The notes under the pieces are model-generated. The model worked only from the letters and a program-made list of their open reading frames with translations. It searched no databases and was not told where the DNA came from. A stretch of 64,000 bases of DNA from Sordaria brevicollis (Eukaryota > Ascomycota > Sordariomycetes > Sordariales > Sordariaceae), in the NCBI GenBank assembly GCA_033439795.1, contig JAUTDP010000021.1, positions 167,416 through 231,415 of the forward strand, given 5' to 3'. The translations under genes were made by a program, and so were the position numbers. Position 1 is the first letter of the stretch, and every line of letters begins with the position of its first letter. Positions 46,575 to 59,962 of the stretch are shown one piece after another.

Positions 46575-47210
46575 GATGGGATGTTTTCTGCCGGTAGGAG
46601 TCTGGTGTCGAGTCTGAGCGTAACGGCAAAGGCCAAGGGCCTCGTTGATCGGTAGGTAGAACGGTGTCGCTAGAGGTAGTTGCTGGATCTTGATGTTCGA
46701 TCGATCTAGGTAGGTAGACGGCGAAGGGAAGACAGACGCCCGATAAATGGTCGGCAAAAGGATGATGAAGAGGGACGAAGAGCGAGGCGCACGATACGCA
46801 GGCGCATCAAGATGTCGGGCAGTTTCTCAGCCCATTTCTTTCGGAGGCAATCGAGTCGGAGCGGGTGCGACCAGTGATTTCCAGGTTTTGCGCAATGATG
46901 TTCGTGTTTCCAGGACAACCACCTGAGTAGTTTGGCAGCCACGGACTGGTTTCAAACGAATCATGTGTCGCGGGCTCGTTGTGGTTGCCTCTGAACTTGT
47001 GTGGGTGTCACGGCAAACAGAAAAAGAGTTGCGCGACGTCATCGGTCCAGGAGTACATGCAACCAGGACATGTATCCCGCATATCATTTATCGCGAGGGA
47101 CGGTATCGCCGCGATAACGATAACCATAACGATAAGATAAGGAAGTCGAAATGGGTACGAAAACTGTCAGACACACTGTCAGGGGTAATGAAAAGTCTAT
47201 TGAGGTAACC
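46575..47210. promoter_or_regulatory. Hydrolase promoter region and last unique sequence before the subtelomere
   Basis: Normal composition, no recognised gene. Composition switches abruptly to AT-rich near 47.21 kb. A short (CGATAA)-like repeat lies at ~47115-47135. Confidence 0.45.
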
Positions 47211-48282
47211 AAATAAATTGACTTGAAGAGGTCTAAAGAATCTTTAATAAACTAATCCCTATTAAACGAAGGAATTTAAGGGTCTATATACAAATTTATA
47301 AACTAAAATATTATATCTTCCTAAAGCTACCCTTAAATAAAATTATTCCCTTAATTTAAAATTAATGTACAAAATTACAATTATAACGTTAAAATAATTT
47401 AAAATTAATTAAAGTTAATTAAAAGTTATAATACTATTTATAATCCTTATAGATAATAAATACAATACTAAGTTTTTTAATATACCCCTTCAACTACAAT
47501 TATTAAAATAAAATTAAAATAATGAAAAAAACCGTAAATAAAATATAAATAAACCTATTACTAATTTCAAAAATTTTATTCCTTATTTTCGATTTTATCC
47601 AAATCTAATAACAGCCTTTTATTTCGGGAACTTTATAAAGCTCGAAGAAATTCCATACCTAATTAATGAATAATTATTTTCCCTAATTATATTTATTTAT
47701 AGCGCCAATTTGGTATAAAGTTTATTTTCGTTCCCCGTAGGATAAAACCGTAGGTATTAAGCGCCTCGGATAAAAACCCCGGCTATATTTCCCAATGCGA
47801 ATATATCCGCGCCGCTTTTCTAACGTTCTATAATAATAATATATATTTATTACTATTATAATTAATATCCGTTTTATTACTTCTATTTTTTCCCGTACTA
47901 AAATATCGGATTATTCCGTCCTTTCCTTCTCTTCTATTTGATAATTTTCCCGCCCCTATTTATTTCTTTTATCCCTTCCGACGTTTATTCCTATTTATGA
48001 TTAAACCCTTATTATATTTATTATCTTTTATTAAATTCCCCCGCCCTATTATAATTATAATTTTATCCTAAATTTTATTAATATAAAGGCCCTTTTCTTT
48101 AAATATAAAAACCCTTTTTTCTTATAGTCCTTTAAATTCTTTTTTTTTCTAATAATAATAATATAAACCTTCCGCTATATTAACCCCCGCTTATAATAAG
48201 CGTTATCAAAACTTTTTTATTATAAAAATAACGGAAGATAAAGAATTTATTTTCTTCTTTTTATTAAAACGCCCATCCTTCC
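47211..48282. repeat. RIP-mutated AT-rich repeat, type not recognised
   Basis: This 1.07-kb AT-rich segment has few CpA/TpG, as in the transposon blocks. Neither strand gave a recognisable domain. It may be a fragment of a larger element. Confidence 0.45.
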
Positions 48283-48522
48283 TCAAAGAACGTGGAGTTG
48301 CGCCGGCCCCCCATCCCGAAACACCGCAAGTCGTACCATAAAGCCGCGCAGCGAAACTTCCGAGGAAGGAACGGCGGTTCTATCTATACCAGTACAGAGT
48401 ACATTAATTATAGGTCATCAAAACACCTTGGCATCCAAAAACGGAAAAACCGGTGGAGATTTAGAAGAGAAAGCATTACAATTAAGATGCACCCTCAACC
48501 GTCAACGTCGCGGACTTAAAAA
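48283..48522. other. GC-normal island inside RIP-mutated DNA
   Basis: About 240 bp of non-AT-rich sequence, including one 75-codon Arg/Lys-rich frame on the plus strand (48292-48519). It keeps CpA and TpG, so it has escaped RIP and is probably single-copy. No family recognised. Confidence 0.5.
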
Positions 48523-48639
48523 AAGTACCGTGTATTCGTTAGATTATTCCGGACAGAATGATACCGGTTGCATTAAATTCCGATGAGTAGTTATTGAGAA
48601 AAATGAGAAAGAAAATTGGAAAATCGATATATCGCTTTG

Positions 48640-48755
48640 GCGCGGCGGTTTTCGCGCGGGAACGCCGGCCAAAAATTGTTAGTATAGGCACGGGACGACG
48701 GCGGTTACGGGACCGCGGCCAAAAATTATTAGTAGATTTAATTTCGGAATTTCCC
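48640..48755 (+). repeat. Direct repeat ending GGCCAAAAATT
   Basis: Two copies, ~60 bp apart, of a GC-rich block (GCGGTT..GGGA..CGC) ending in GGCCAAAAATTRTTAGTA. They might be subterminal repeats of an unidentified element. Confidence 0.5.
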
Positions 48756-48777
48756 CAAATTTTTTTCTAAGGCCTAT

Positions 48778-48794
48778 AACCCTAACCCTAGGGT
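48778..48794. repeat. Short interstitial telomere-like sequence
   Basis: CCCTAACCCTA overlaps a palindrome ACCCTAGGGT. Only two telomere units, in the orientation opposite to the chromosome-end repeat. Confidence 0.5.
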
Positions 48795-48856
48795 ATAAGG
48801 GGTATCAAAATATAGAGCGGAGGAAGCCGAGTAAAATGCACCCCTTTAAATATTTC

Positions 48857-48878
48857 TACACCCCCGGTAGGGGGTGTA
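48857..48878. other. Perfect hairpin
   Basis: TACACCCCC and GGGGGTGTA form a 9-bp stem with a GGTA loop in otherwise AT-rich DNA. It could be a terminal structure of a Helitron-like or other element. Confidence 0.55.
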
Positions 48879-49020
48879 AAACGACTTTGAAAAAATTTGA
48901 CGAATAGGTAGAAGAAAAAAAATTCGAAAAAAATTCGAAAAAAAAATCTAGAAAAAATCGGGGAGGAAGGAAGGGTATGGGCGTTTCATTGTCTTCGCTG
49001 GGCATATAAGGCTCCGGCCA

Positions 49021-49673
49021 GGGAAACACTATTTTAAAAGTACGTCCGCCGAACTTAATATTCCCCCTATCCTTTCTAAAATTATTATAATTATTAAAAA
49101 ATTTAAACGTAATAATTTTTTTTAAATTTTTATTAATATATAAATTTTCTTTCTTCCTTCTATTATATTTTTATATTAATAATTCTATAATATCGTTTAT
49201 ATTCCCCTTTATTTTATTTATTTTTTAATATTGACCGATTTTATTTTTATTTATTATAAACCTCCGGCCGTTTAAAAATATTTTGAAGATTTAGCCGGTA
49301 TTATTTATATTTTTTCAAAATTATTTAATAAATTATTTCTTTTCCATTATGAACGAATTTTTATTAATTTTTATAATTCGTTTTAATTAATTTATTTAAT
49401 ATTCCTTTTCGGTTAGGAAATATATAATTAATATTTTATATAATTATTATAATTCCTATAATATTTTATAAATTAAAATTATTAAACGTAATTTATATAA
49501 TAATTAATTTTATACCGATTTTTATTTCTTTATAAGCGCTATTAATTCTTTTCGTAATATTATTTATCCTTATTTCTAATATAATAATTTTATTAACTTT
49601 TCTTCCTAATTACCGACAATTAAAAATTAATAAATAACCGATTACGTATAGAAGGATTATTATAAAATATTAT
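49021..49673. repeat. RIP-mutated AT-rich filler before the Helitron
   Basis: AT-rich with RIP bias. No domain or repeat structure recognised. Confidence 0.4.
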
Positions 49674-49703
49674 TTGAAGCTTCGCTTTAATATGGTCTAG
49701 AGA
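49674..49703 (+). repeat. Left terminal inverted repeat of the Helitron candidate
   Basis: TTGAAGCTTCGCTTTAATAT and following GGTCTAGAGA; pairs with 62537-62567. Confidence 0.75.
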
Positions 49704-50235
49704 AAGTAGTGTTATGATACGGAGTGAGTAGAGCGTTGAGCGTAGCTTCTTCTATAATGAGACTTATACCCCTATCATTGCTACGTTAATCTTCCCGAAG
49801 TTTACCCGCGATTTCTTGACCTACAATTGGTTAAAATCGCGATTTCCCGCGTTTTGGGCTCCTACAATTGGTTAGAATGCAAATTGTAATATAGGTGTAC
49901 CCTATCCCAATTTACCGGGTCGTTAACTTTCGCTAGTAATAGGTAGGTACGTTGCAATCCCTTTAGAAACTTAATTACCGCTTGCGTAAATTAAACTTCG
50001 ATTATGGTAGGTACGTACTATATTGTATTGTACTACTTTCCAATTGCCGCTTGTATAATGTCGACTTCGATTGTTCGTAAGCGATACCGCCTTCCTGTGG
50101 ACGAATAATACCTTTTTTAATTCTATTTAGTAATTAAGTAGTAGTCGTAGGAATAAACGGTAATATATATTTATCCGTCGTTTCGTTTAATTTATTAACG
50201 GTGTAAAAGTTAGTTTTTTATTCTACGGATATCGA

Positions 50236-50638
50236 TAACCCGGCTTTCGGTCGTATATAGCCGTATTCGGTTGCGCGTAGTCGACCTTATTAAAATTATA
50301 GCTCTTTTAGTAAGTAGGGTATTTTTAGCCCTAGGTACGTAGTTCCGTACTATTTTCGCTAACTTAGCGTAGTAGCGTTATTCGCTATTATTTCCGACCC
50401 TTTTTTATTAACCCGGCATTCGTTCTTACGTAGCCGCATTCGCTTACGTATAGGCGACCCTATTAAAATTATAGCTCTTTTAGTAAGTAGGGTGTTTTTT
50501 ATCGTAATTTTATATTCTTTTTATTAACGTAGCGTAGTATTAATTTTTTTAATAACCCGGTATTCGTTCCTACGCAGCCGTATTTACTTATATATAAGCG
50601 ACTTTATTTAATCCTTAGCCGTTTTAATAAGTATAGTG
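50236..50638 (+). repeat. Three direct repeats (~85 bp) near the Helitron 5' end
   Basis: Copies at about 50236-50320, 50409-50494 and 50552-50638 share AACCCGG.NTTCG, GCCGTATT and GCTCTTTTAGTAAGTAGGGT segments, with mainly transition differences. They are spaced ~143-173 bp and may be subterminal binding sites. Confidence 0.65.
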
Positions 50639-51984
50639 CTTTTAATTATTTTATACGCTTTATACTTTTAGATATACTATTTATTTATAGTTATCCCCTA
50701 TTTATTTATCCCCTATATATATAAGTTATATTGCTTTAGTATAATGTTAATTATTTATTTTAATTATATAAGTAATCGCTATCGTTATATTTATCCTACG
50801 TTTTAGCCAACTCCCTCCTTCTAATTAGCCGCCTCTTTCTAACTAATTCCCTCCTTTTAATTAGCTATAACCGCCTTCCGACGATAAAGAAGAGGAAAAA
50901 GAAGAAGAGGACCTTAAATTGCGTATATATAATAAATATAAAAGGGCTCTTCCGGTTGTAAATTTTATAAGTAAGAGGGACCTAACTAGATTAATCTAGA
51001 ATTATTTTTAATATTATAGTATTTAGGGTAGGGAGGAATAATAATTTAAATTGGTAATTTAAAATATACATAGTCGTTCGGCTATTATAAAGCCCCGTAT
51101 AATAATCTTAAGTATACCGATTATACCGGCTCTAATTCGGATATATCCCGCTCTACTTCGAGCCCCGGCCCCGGTTCCAATACGTTCGGCTTCTATTCTA
51201 GCTCCAACTCCGATTATATAACCTCTTTCTATAATATTAGCTATCCGTCGTATACGGTCTATTATATATAATATTCCGCTTTAATAATTAGTATAGAGTA
51301 TTAATATTAACGGTCTAAATATTCTTAATTATTACTATTAATATTAACCGGATTTAATAGAAGTTAAACGGATATATAATACTATTAGTAGAGATTATAG
51401 GGTCCGCCATCGTTATAGAGAGTAAGTATTTTTTACGCCGTTAATTAATATTATATAGAATCTATATAAACAGGCTTCGTCCCTTAATATATTGGGTTAA
51501 AATACCTTAGTTCGACCTAATCCGTTTCGGCTACGGGTAATTTTATTTAATACTTATACCCTAATATAATTAAAGGTGGCCTCCCTTAGTATATATACCC
51601 TTAATTATAATCTACTATATTTTAATTATAACGGTCCGTGTGGCCTTCGGCGCCCTATTGAGGTTTAGGAGCTTAATAGCTAATATCGATAGTATATCCA
51701 TCCGTATATACTACTAGTAAATGTTATATAGAGTATATAGTTTACTTCCTATATTGCTTTCCTTTCGTAGTAATTAACGTATTTTTAGGATTTATATTTT
51801 GTGGATTGTGTCCCTATAATTTATATATAAGGTACTATTACGAGATAATAGGTCTTTATAGTATTAGAGAGTATTATTAACGGTATTATATTGCGGACGG
51901 TTAATTTATTGGCGATTTACGGCAGTATTTTAGTTAATTATCGACCCCGGGTAATGGTGGTATGTAGTTTTCCGGTTAGTAATA

Positions 51985-52045
51985 CGGCTCTAGCTAGTAG
52001 CGCAATTCTAGTTAGTAGTGTAATTTTAACTAGTAGTGTAATTTT
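51985..52045 (+). repeat. Short tandem repeat, ~24-bp unit
   Basis: About three tandem units of TAGTAGTGTAATTTTAACTAG type. Confidence 0.5.
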
Positions 52046-52699
52046 AATAAATATAGCGAATATAGGCCGTTACCGTTAATTCTAATTAATCGACCGCGAG
52101 GGTTTGCGATAGGTGCCTTTTAAATAAATAGGCGTTTCCGTGCTAGGTTTGTTTAAGATATTCGACGTCTTTGTAGTCGACTGTGTATTTAGTTTGATAA
52201 ATTTGATGGGCTTATTTAGCGGCCGCCTCCTAGACCCTTTACTCCCAATTTAGATGCTTAGTAAAACTATTTCGAATTTCCTTAGTTAATTCCCGAAGAC
52301 CTAGTTAATTTGGAATATATATTACGGCCTAATTTATAGTACCGTTTATAGCACCCCCTTTTAATTTTGGATTTAAATTCTAATCCTTTCGAAGAGAAGG
52401 CTATTATGGACGAAGATGAGGATTTTATTAAGAAGTTTATTGATGTAATATTTAATATTGAGTATAAGGAGTATATATTATATAAAAAGAAATAGTTCGA
52501 CTTTAACTTCGATTATAATAACGAATATAAGTACTACGTATATAAGCGTAAGAAGTAGTAGCCGGGTAATATATTTGTATTTTCGGCTCTTAATTATATA
52601 GATTTCGGCTCCGTCCTTAACGATTTACCCGAGCTGAGTCCTATTGGGGAAATACTTATTTTTATCGTATACGTAATTATATAGGTGTATTAAGTTTGC

Positions 52700-54560
52700 G
52701 GTTAGTAATATATGTATATTGGTTATGCGGCTTATTTTTTAAAGGATACCGTTAAAGTATATAATATATTACTTCTTCTACCCGAGGAATTGGATATATT
52801 CGTATTTAAATCGAGTAATATTATTCTTACGAATAGGGAAGTTCCTAAGTACGTTATACGGTAATTTTAGTGTATTTTTACGGTTAATTAGCGTTATATT
52901 TAATAATGGTTTAAGTTTTTAATTATATATTATTTTGGGTATTATTATATTCGTATTAATTACGATTAGTTTTTTTAATTTCTAAAAGACGGTAATATTA
53001 TTAATTGGGTAAATATTTAAATTTTCGACGAATTGGATATTATTAATAAGAATAACCCTTTTAGTAACGACGATAATGTTTATAAGGATGAGGTTGTTAT
53101 TTTTAATGCTATTTTAGTTTAAGGATAATTCGAGTAATTTATTAGTTAGATAAATATTTAAGGTTAGCGTTAGGGAGAAGTAGTATATTTAAATTATCGT
53201 TTTGAATATATTAATTTAGATCCTATATACGGTCCTTATTTCCCCCTTAATTATTTTTCTAATTTCTATACCCTTATTACCCCGGTAAATTCATTAAATT
53301 ATTTATTATTACCCTTTAAAGAAATGCTTTTTATTCCCGAAATCCGTATAAATTGTAATAAATATAATAATATTCGTAATTATATAGATATATTTGAATT
53401 TCTACGTTTTACCCCCTTGGACGAGTTTAATGGTTTATACCGCTTATTTTCTTTAGCCTTTTTAATGCTATATTTATACGGGAAGGCGGATTTTATTAAA
53501 TAGCGAATGTATAAAGTTATTTATAAGGAATATATCGATTACGCTATAAAATAGTATAATGGCTATTTTATTCGATATCCCCGTTTCTACTTCATTGTAT
53601 TTAATACCCTTATACGAAAATAGGTCCTTTAAAAGAGTTAGTATTACGTTAATATTAATAATAGTGAATTTATTATAGAAGATATTAAGGAGGTATTTAC
53701 TAAACGTATTAACCGTTTAGAATAGATATTAAAATTTATTATAAAGTATATTAATATTTTGCGTAATATACGGCTTTATTAGGGAGGGAGGAGGTAAGAT
53801 TTGGAAGTGTACGTTTATATATTCGGTATATTATCCCTTTTCTTAATTTTTATATTAGCCGACCTCTGCTAGAGGTTTTTGGTTATATTAATATTTAAAT
53901 ACGATATATAGCTTAATTTTACGGAATTATAGCGGTAGAAATTAGCGGCGGATAATTTGCGTAATAATCCGTTAATTATTGCTTAGTATTTTTAAAAGAG
54001 GTATTAAATTTTTTTTAACGTTTTCCTAAAGTTTAAATTCCGTATTATCGATTATTGGAATAGGTACGAGTAGTAAGCTTGTAATAGTCCTTATAATTAT
54101 AGTTTATATTGGTATAAGGGTGTGTTTAAGTTAGATTTTATTATTTAGTAGGGTATAGACGATTTCGCCGAGTTTTGGGGTATATATATTATTATTATAA
54201 ATTTGGAGTTTTATAGGCGTACGGTAAACTTCGTTAATAAAGCGGATATTTTGGCTATTTATATATGCGAGGACGAGTAGCTTATATTTAATATATTATT
54301 ACGTATTATTAATATTATTTAAATATATAAATGTAGTTTTTATTATAAGCGTTTGAAGAAGGGTGGTAATTTTATTAATAAAGATGATTAATCGTATCGA
54401 TTTTATTTCCTTAGGGATACGTACGACCGGGTATATATTACCCGTAGTTTTAATCTTTAATATAATATTTTTAACCCGGTTAGAAATAATAAATGGATGA
54501 ATATTTAGAATCCGGCTATATCTTTAAATTAGTAAGGTAATATTAATATATTTTTATATA
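52700..54560 (+). pseudogene. Helitron Rep (HUH endonuclease) / Helitron-like N-terminal domain remnant
   Basis: Plus-strand translation shows YLYGKADFIK, DLEVYVYIFGILSLFLIF, LAADNLRNNPLI, FKFRIIDYWNRYE and SPYNYSLYWYKG, then DDFAEFWGIYIIIINLEFYRR. The YNY at 54092-54100 sits where Helitron-like N-terminal domains carry the H-x-H metal pair of the HUH motif (H to Y by RIP). Stops are Gln/Trp-type TAA/TAG. This would nick DNA for rolling-circle transposition if intact; it is not. Confidence 0.8.
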
Positions 54561-55559
54561 TTACGGATAAGGTTATATTATATTATATCGTTAAATACTA
54601 TTCGAAGGCCGAAGTTAAATCTAAATCGTATTAGGAGTTTGCGGCTTTGGTATTACTTCGTATATTATTTAATAGGCTATTAGTTTCTTTTGCTACTAAG
54701 TTAATAAATAAATTAATTATTAAGAGGGATTAGTTTATATAGGAGGTTTGTTATTATTTTATTAATTTTAATCTTTACGAAGGTATATATACGGTTCGGT
54801 TAATAAATTATAAATTACGAGATGAGCGAAGATATTATACTATCGAGATTAATAATAATATTTATAATTTTATCCTTTAGTATAATAAATACTTATAGTG
54901 CGCTAAGTAGTTCGCCGATTTTATTTATTTCTAGTTTTATAAATATATTAATTAGGGTGTAAGGTTATGGAAGTTTTATAAAAAAGTACGTATATTGAAA
55001 TATATTCTTAAGTATAAGTTTGACTCGGCTTCCGATTAGTATAAGAATTTCTACCGCGTTAAGATAATGTTTTATTACCTTTATATTAACGAGGATAGTT
55101 TAAAAACCGTCGACGGTATTACGTATAATACGTAGTTTAAAGTATATAATCGTTATTTTAAATTATATTATAATTACGATTATAATTACTACGGCGAACG
55201 GTTAGTGGCGTCCTTTAATAATAAATAGTTCGAGCTTATAAACGAATTAAATTGGGATTAGGAGTTAGAGTAAGTTAATTAAATGGTATATATTATATAA
55301 AGATTTAACCGAGATTTTAATATTGATGAGAATATTAATTTTTTCGGTAATTGTAATGAGGATTTGTATTACGATTAGACGCCGTATTATAGATTTTATA
55401 CCGATTTTAATAATATTAGCCTATAGAAGTAGTATTAGAAGTAAAAGGTATAGGAAAACCCGGGTACGTATATAGTTAGAGAGGTTATTAATATTACTTT
55501 TGGTAGGTTTAATTTAGAATAGAAGTTAATTTATAATACGTTTGTCGATTATTATATAG

Positions 55560-57000
55560 TTATTTTTCGTAATAATAACCCGTTTCCTCTTTATATATAG
55601 TTCGACGGTAAGGGTAGTATTAGGAAGTTTTTTATTATTAATTTTCTATTTATTAGGTTGGAAGAATTATTAGATAACCCCGTTGGGTTTATTAGTAAGG
55701 AGTTTATTATTATACGTTTTATTCTTACGGGTATTGTAGTTAATAATATTAATAGGTCTACCCTATATTCTTTCCTACGGCTTTTTATATTTAAGACGGT
55801 TAATAAATTCCCGGCTATAAGTAATGATAATATAGGTTAATTATAGCGTCGATTGCGGTACGTCCGGTATTTTATTATAGATAAGAAGTTTATAATCGGT
55901 TTAAAGATAATGTATTTTATAAATTAATAATTTAGGTAGGCTTTCTTTATTCGTATAAAGGAATTGTTTAGCGGTATAAATATTTTTTTAATTAGTAATT
56001 TTTATTAATTACTATTTATTATAGAAAAGGCTCTATATAAATAAATTGCCGATAACCTTTTTAATAACATTAAATTATTTAGCTAGATTATATATTATAT
56101 TTTCGATAAAATTATCGAATTTATTATTATTATACGGTAGGGTGGTTTGGAGTAGGTAGCGTTTAGGGGGGTTTTCGATAAGGTTCGTATTAAATAGCCG
56201 TTATATATTAATTGGGATTTTCTTTTTATATATATTATATATTAGTTTAAGGAGAGTAGCGTCGATATAAGTAGGTTTAATAATGCTTTACGTATTTATC
56301 CGATAAACGATAAAGTTAAGTAATATAATATAGATTATTTATTCGGTTTTGGTAGGTTATGTATATAGGTTGTAGTAACGTATACGGATTAAGGTACGGT
56401 ATTTATTTTATTTAATTAAGCGGGGAATTTTTATGAAAAGCTTCCTATTATCTTAGGCGTTAAAGTTATATTAACCGAAAATTATTAAATTGAAAAAGGT
56501 TTAGTTAATAGTATAATCGGTATTATTTAGGATATTATATAGAAAGTTAATAATAGGTCTCTTAATATTAATTTTCGTAATATAAAGAACCCTCCCTATA
56601 TATTATTAGTCCGTTTCTTTAATTATAATAAATTACGTATATTCGAAGATGATCCGTTAAAAAGTATTAACGAGAAGATTGTATTTATTTTCCGCTCTAC
56701 TTATAATTATATAAAGGGAAATAAGTTTTATATTCGTAAGTAGTTTTTTATTATTATTATTTACGCTATTACTATATATAAATTATAGGGAATTACGGTA
56801 AATAAGGTTATTTTAAACGTTTTGGGTAATAATTTTGCCATAGGATTAATATACATAATTATTTCTCGGGTTATATTTATTAAAGGATTTATATTTAATT
56901 ATCCTTTTAATTTTAATATTATACGTATAGTTAATAATAGTGGTAAGGATGAGCGTAAGGTTGATACGGATAGAAGGGAGCTTTAGAAATTACTACTTCC
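55560..57000 (+). pseudogene. Helitron Pif1-type helicase remnant
   Basis: Order: a decayed Walker A at 55607-55632 (DGKGSIRK where DGKGGTGKS is expected), GIVVNNINRSTLYSFLR, Walker B as YFIIDKKFIIG, IGDFYQLPPI, GVKVILTENY and GLVNSIIGII, RFFNYNKLRIF, then AITIYKLQGI-type and FAIGLIYIIISRV at ~56.75-56.9 kb. This succession is the Pif1-like helicase of Helitrons. It lies directly downstream of the Rep part, in the same orientation. Confidence 0.85.
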
Positions 57001-57589
57001 CTTAGAGGATATAGTAATATAGCTTTAATTAATAGTATATAAATAAAAAATATTAAAATATCGGTTTTTTATACTAAATTGGATTTGGTTATTCGTATCC
57101 GGCCCCGTTTTTATATATACGAATATAAAAAATTTTCCTACTATTTCTTAAATTCCCGTTTTTATTTTTATTCTTAACTTTCCCTTATTAATATATTTAT
57201 CTATTCTTTTTTACTCTATTTAACTTTATTTACCGGATATTTATCCTTCCCCTATTGATTATTTACGTATATTAATTAAATAAAACTTTTTTTTTTTTAT
57301 ATATTAATTAAATAGAATTTTTTTTTTATTACTTCGTTTTTATATTAAACGATAATACGGTCCTATATATTAACGTTTCTATCTTTATTTACAATAGACG
57401 TTATAACGAACGCTTTTAATTTTAATATATTAAATTAATTATTATATTACAGCTAACTTTAAATTAACTACCCGTTAAGCCGATTAGTTATAAGAATGCC
57501 GTAATTATTTAAACCCTATTTTTAACGTTAGAAAGTTTATTATTTATTAAATTATTAAACTTTAGACCGAAGATAGAGTAATTTAAAGT

Positions 57590-57870
57590 AATTTAAAAGA
57601 CGAAAGGCGATTATACCCTTTCTTAATTTAATTTTAAGGAATACTAACCGGATTATTCCGGCCGTAGTTTAATGGCCGATGGGTTTAACGTAGTTAATTT
57701 TATAATTAATTTCGAAAAAGCCGTTAACGACGCCGTTAATAAGTTGGTAGTCTTTCGTTTAGGTAACGGTATGCTATTTTAATTTTAAATTAAAGATTTA
57801 GTAATTTAAAGTCTTCGAAAGCGATTATACCCTTTCTTAATTTAATTTAGAAGAATATTAACCCGATTAT
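57590..57870 (+). repeat. Direct repeat pair (~70 bp, ~210 bp apart)
   Basis: Both copies contain GCGATTATACCCTTTCTTAA and a TTAATTTA..AAGAATA..AACC(G)GATTATTC segment (57590-57660, 57798-57870). Confidence 0.6.
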
Positions 57871-57951
57871 TCTATTTTATAGTGCGTATAGCCGCCGAAC
57901 TTATTTTTTAGAAATTAATTAACCTTTATATTATTAAACTAAAGCTACCGG

Positions 57952-58080
57952 GTTTATTATTGCGGAAGAGTTGTAAATTGTCGGTCGAATATATCGATTC
58001 GGTTAAAAGGATTAGTCTTTTACTAGTTTATTGCCGCGGGAGAGTTGTAAACTGTTGGTCGAATATATTAATTCGGTTAA
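57952..58080 (+). repeat. Tandem pair of ~54-bp repeats
   Basis: Copies 57952-58004 and 58026-58080 share GTTTATT.CGG.AGAGTTGTAAA and GGTCGAATATAT; differences are transitions. Confidence 0.65.
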
Positions 58081-59029
58081 TTTTGCTTCTTAATGTATAG
58101 GAAGTTCCTTTAATTATAAGTAAATTTTTTTCCCGAGGTTTTATTTCCTAATATATGGCGAGGTAATTATTTATTATTTTTGTAAAGTGGGTAATTTAAT
58201 GACCGGTACGCTTTAATTGGATAATAGATCGGCGGACGGATATTATTAGTAAAAGATGAAATTATTTCGAAGTTTTTTAGTATTAAGGTTAATGCCGAAG
58301 CTTTAATAAAGTTAAAACCCTTAGAGAGGGCCGTTTAATTATAGATAAATTTATAGAAGTTATAGCGTTAATTTTAATTGTTATTAATAAGGATTGCTAA
58401 TTGTCCGAAGGGGATATTATTTTAATTTCTAATAGCTAAGATCCGCTTTAGGTAAACGAATTATATTATTTTTTATAAGTAAAAGAATAATATTTACTAT
58501 AAGGTTATACCGAGGCCTTAAGGAAGTTAGAGACCTTTAGAGTAGTATTGTATAATTATTTAAGGGAGGTATTATTTTAATGAGGAAAGTGGAAAATATT
58601 ACGTAATATTCGGGATTGTAAATAGTACGTAGGATGGGTTTATTATAATTATATACGTATTTCGAATTATTTGTATATTTTATTATATATTATATAATTC
58701 TATTAACCTTAGTAGTATTTTATTACTATTATCCTATTAATTAGTATTATAATACCTCCCTTTGTATTTTATTTAATTTAATTTGCTATAATCTATAATA
58801 TTGTATATTAGTCTTTATTTTAATTTATTTTTCGTATTATTTCTTTATTTCCTTTATTATACGGTTTATTTTTGCGATTTTATATTCTTTTTTTCCTTAA
58901 GTATAAAATAAATTCTATATATACGTTTATTAATCGTTAGTATTATTTTTTACGTCTTCTATATATATATAATTTACTTTTTTATAATAGCGATGTAAGT
59001 GTATTATATGCCTACTTAGGCGGTATAGG

Positions 59030-59450
59030 TTTGGTTAATTGTAAATATGGTTATTGTCGTCGATTAAGTATATTAGGTATAAATAATATTTTATAGGGTT
59101 GAATAGGTATTCGTTTATAATGCCTACCCAGCCTTTATTTAGATGCTAGCGCTTATATACTATTATATTACGGTATTCCTCCTCCTTTAATAATATATTT
59201 TAAATACGTATATCGAATTTATTAAATTCGTCGTTATCGACTTCCTTATAATCGATTTTATTATCGTTATTTTCTTTATTATTATCCTCCTAAATAATAT
59301 TTAATTCGAATTTAGGCTCGGTAGTATTTTCCTATCCTTATATTTTAGGTATATCTTTCTCCTAATCGATATCGAAATCTTCGAAATTAACGATTTTTTC
59401 GTTATCGGGGTCGATACTTTCTCTTCTATTACGCGTAATAGTTAGAATAC
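59030..59450 (-). pseudogene. Possible decayed coding segment
   Basis: On the minus strand a mostly open frame, broken by TAG/TAA of RIP type, has an acidic stretch followed by KGWVGIINEYLFNPIKYYLY. No family recognised; it may be cargo of the Helitron. Confidence 0.3.
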
Positions 59451-59962
59451 AGTTACTTATACTTATAGTATTTATATTAAGGATAATAGGAGTATAGTAT
59501 TAGGAATAATAAGGATGAAGGTAAGTAGGTTAGTTTTATTTATTAAAATTTTTAACGTTTGTCCCTCTAAAGGCGGCATCGGTTTTATAGCTACGGTACC
59601 GTTTTTTATTTATTTCCGTACTTATTATTACTATTTACTTTAGTATTTCGTTTTAATTATTACTTTACCGACTACATTTAATTTATTAATTAGTAAATGC
59701 TTTTTATAATTATTTACTTACTATTATTCATATTTAATTACGCGGCTTTATACCTACCTACCTAAAGTTGCGTATTTACCATCGAATTATATTTTCTATT
59801 ATTTACCTTTCTGGATTTTTGGCTTTTCCTTTCCTTCTTTTTTTCTTTAAATTATATAATATATCCCTACGTAAGTTATTAATAAAGGCGGTACTATTAA
59901 TTATTATATGCTAATTACGTATATGTAGTTTTATAATATTTTTTAAGTTTGTACTTCCTAAG

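Noticed and set aside
50236..50638. CRISPR-like spaced repeats
   Set aside because: Only three long, unevenly spaced, diverged copies in a eukaryotic transposon; no cas genes.
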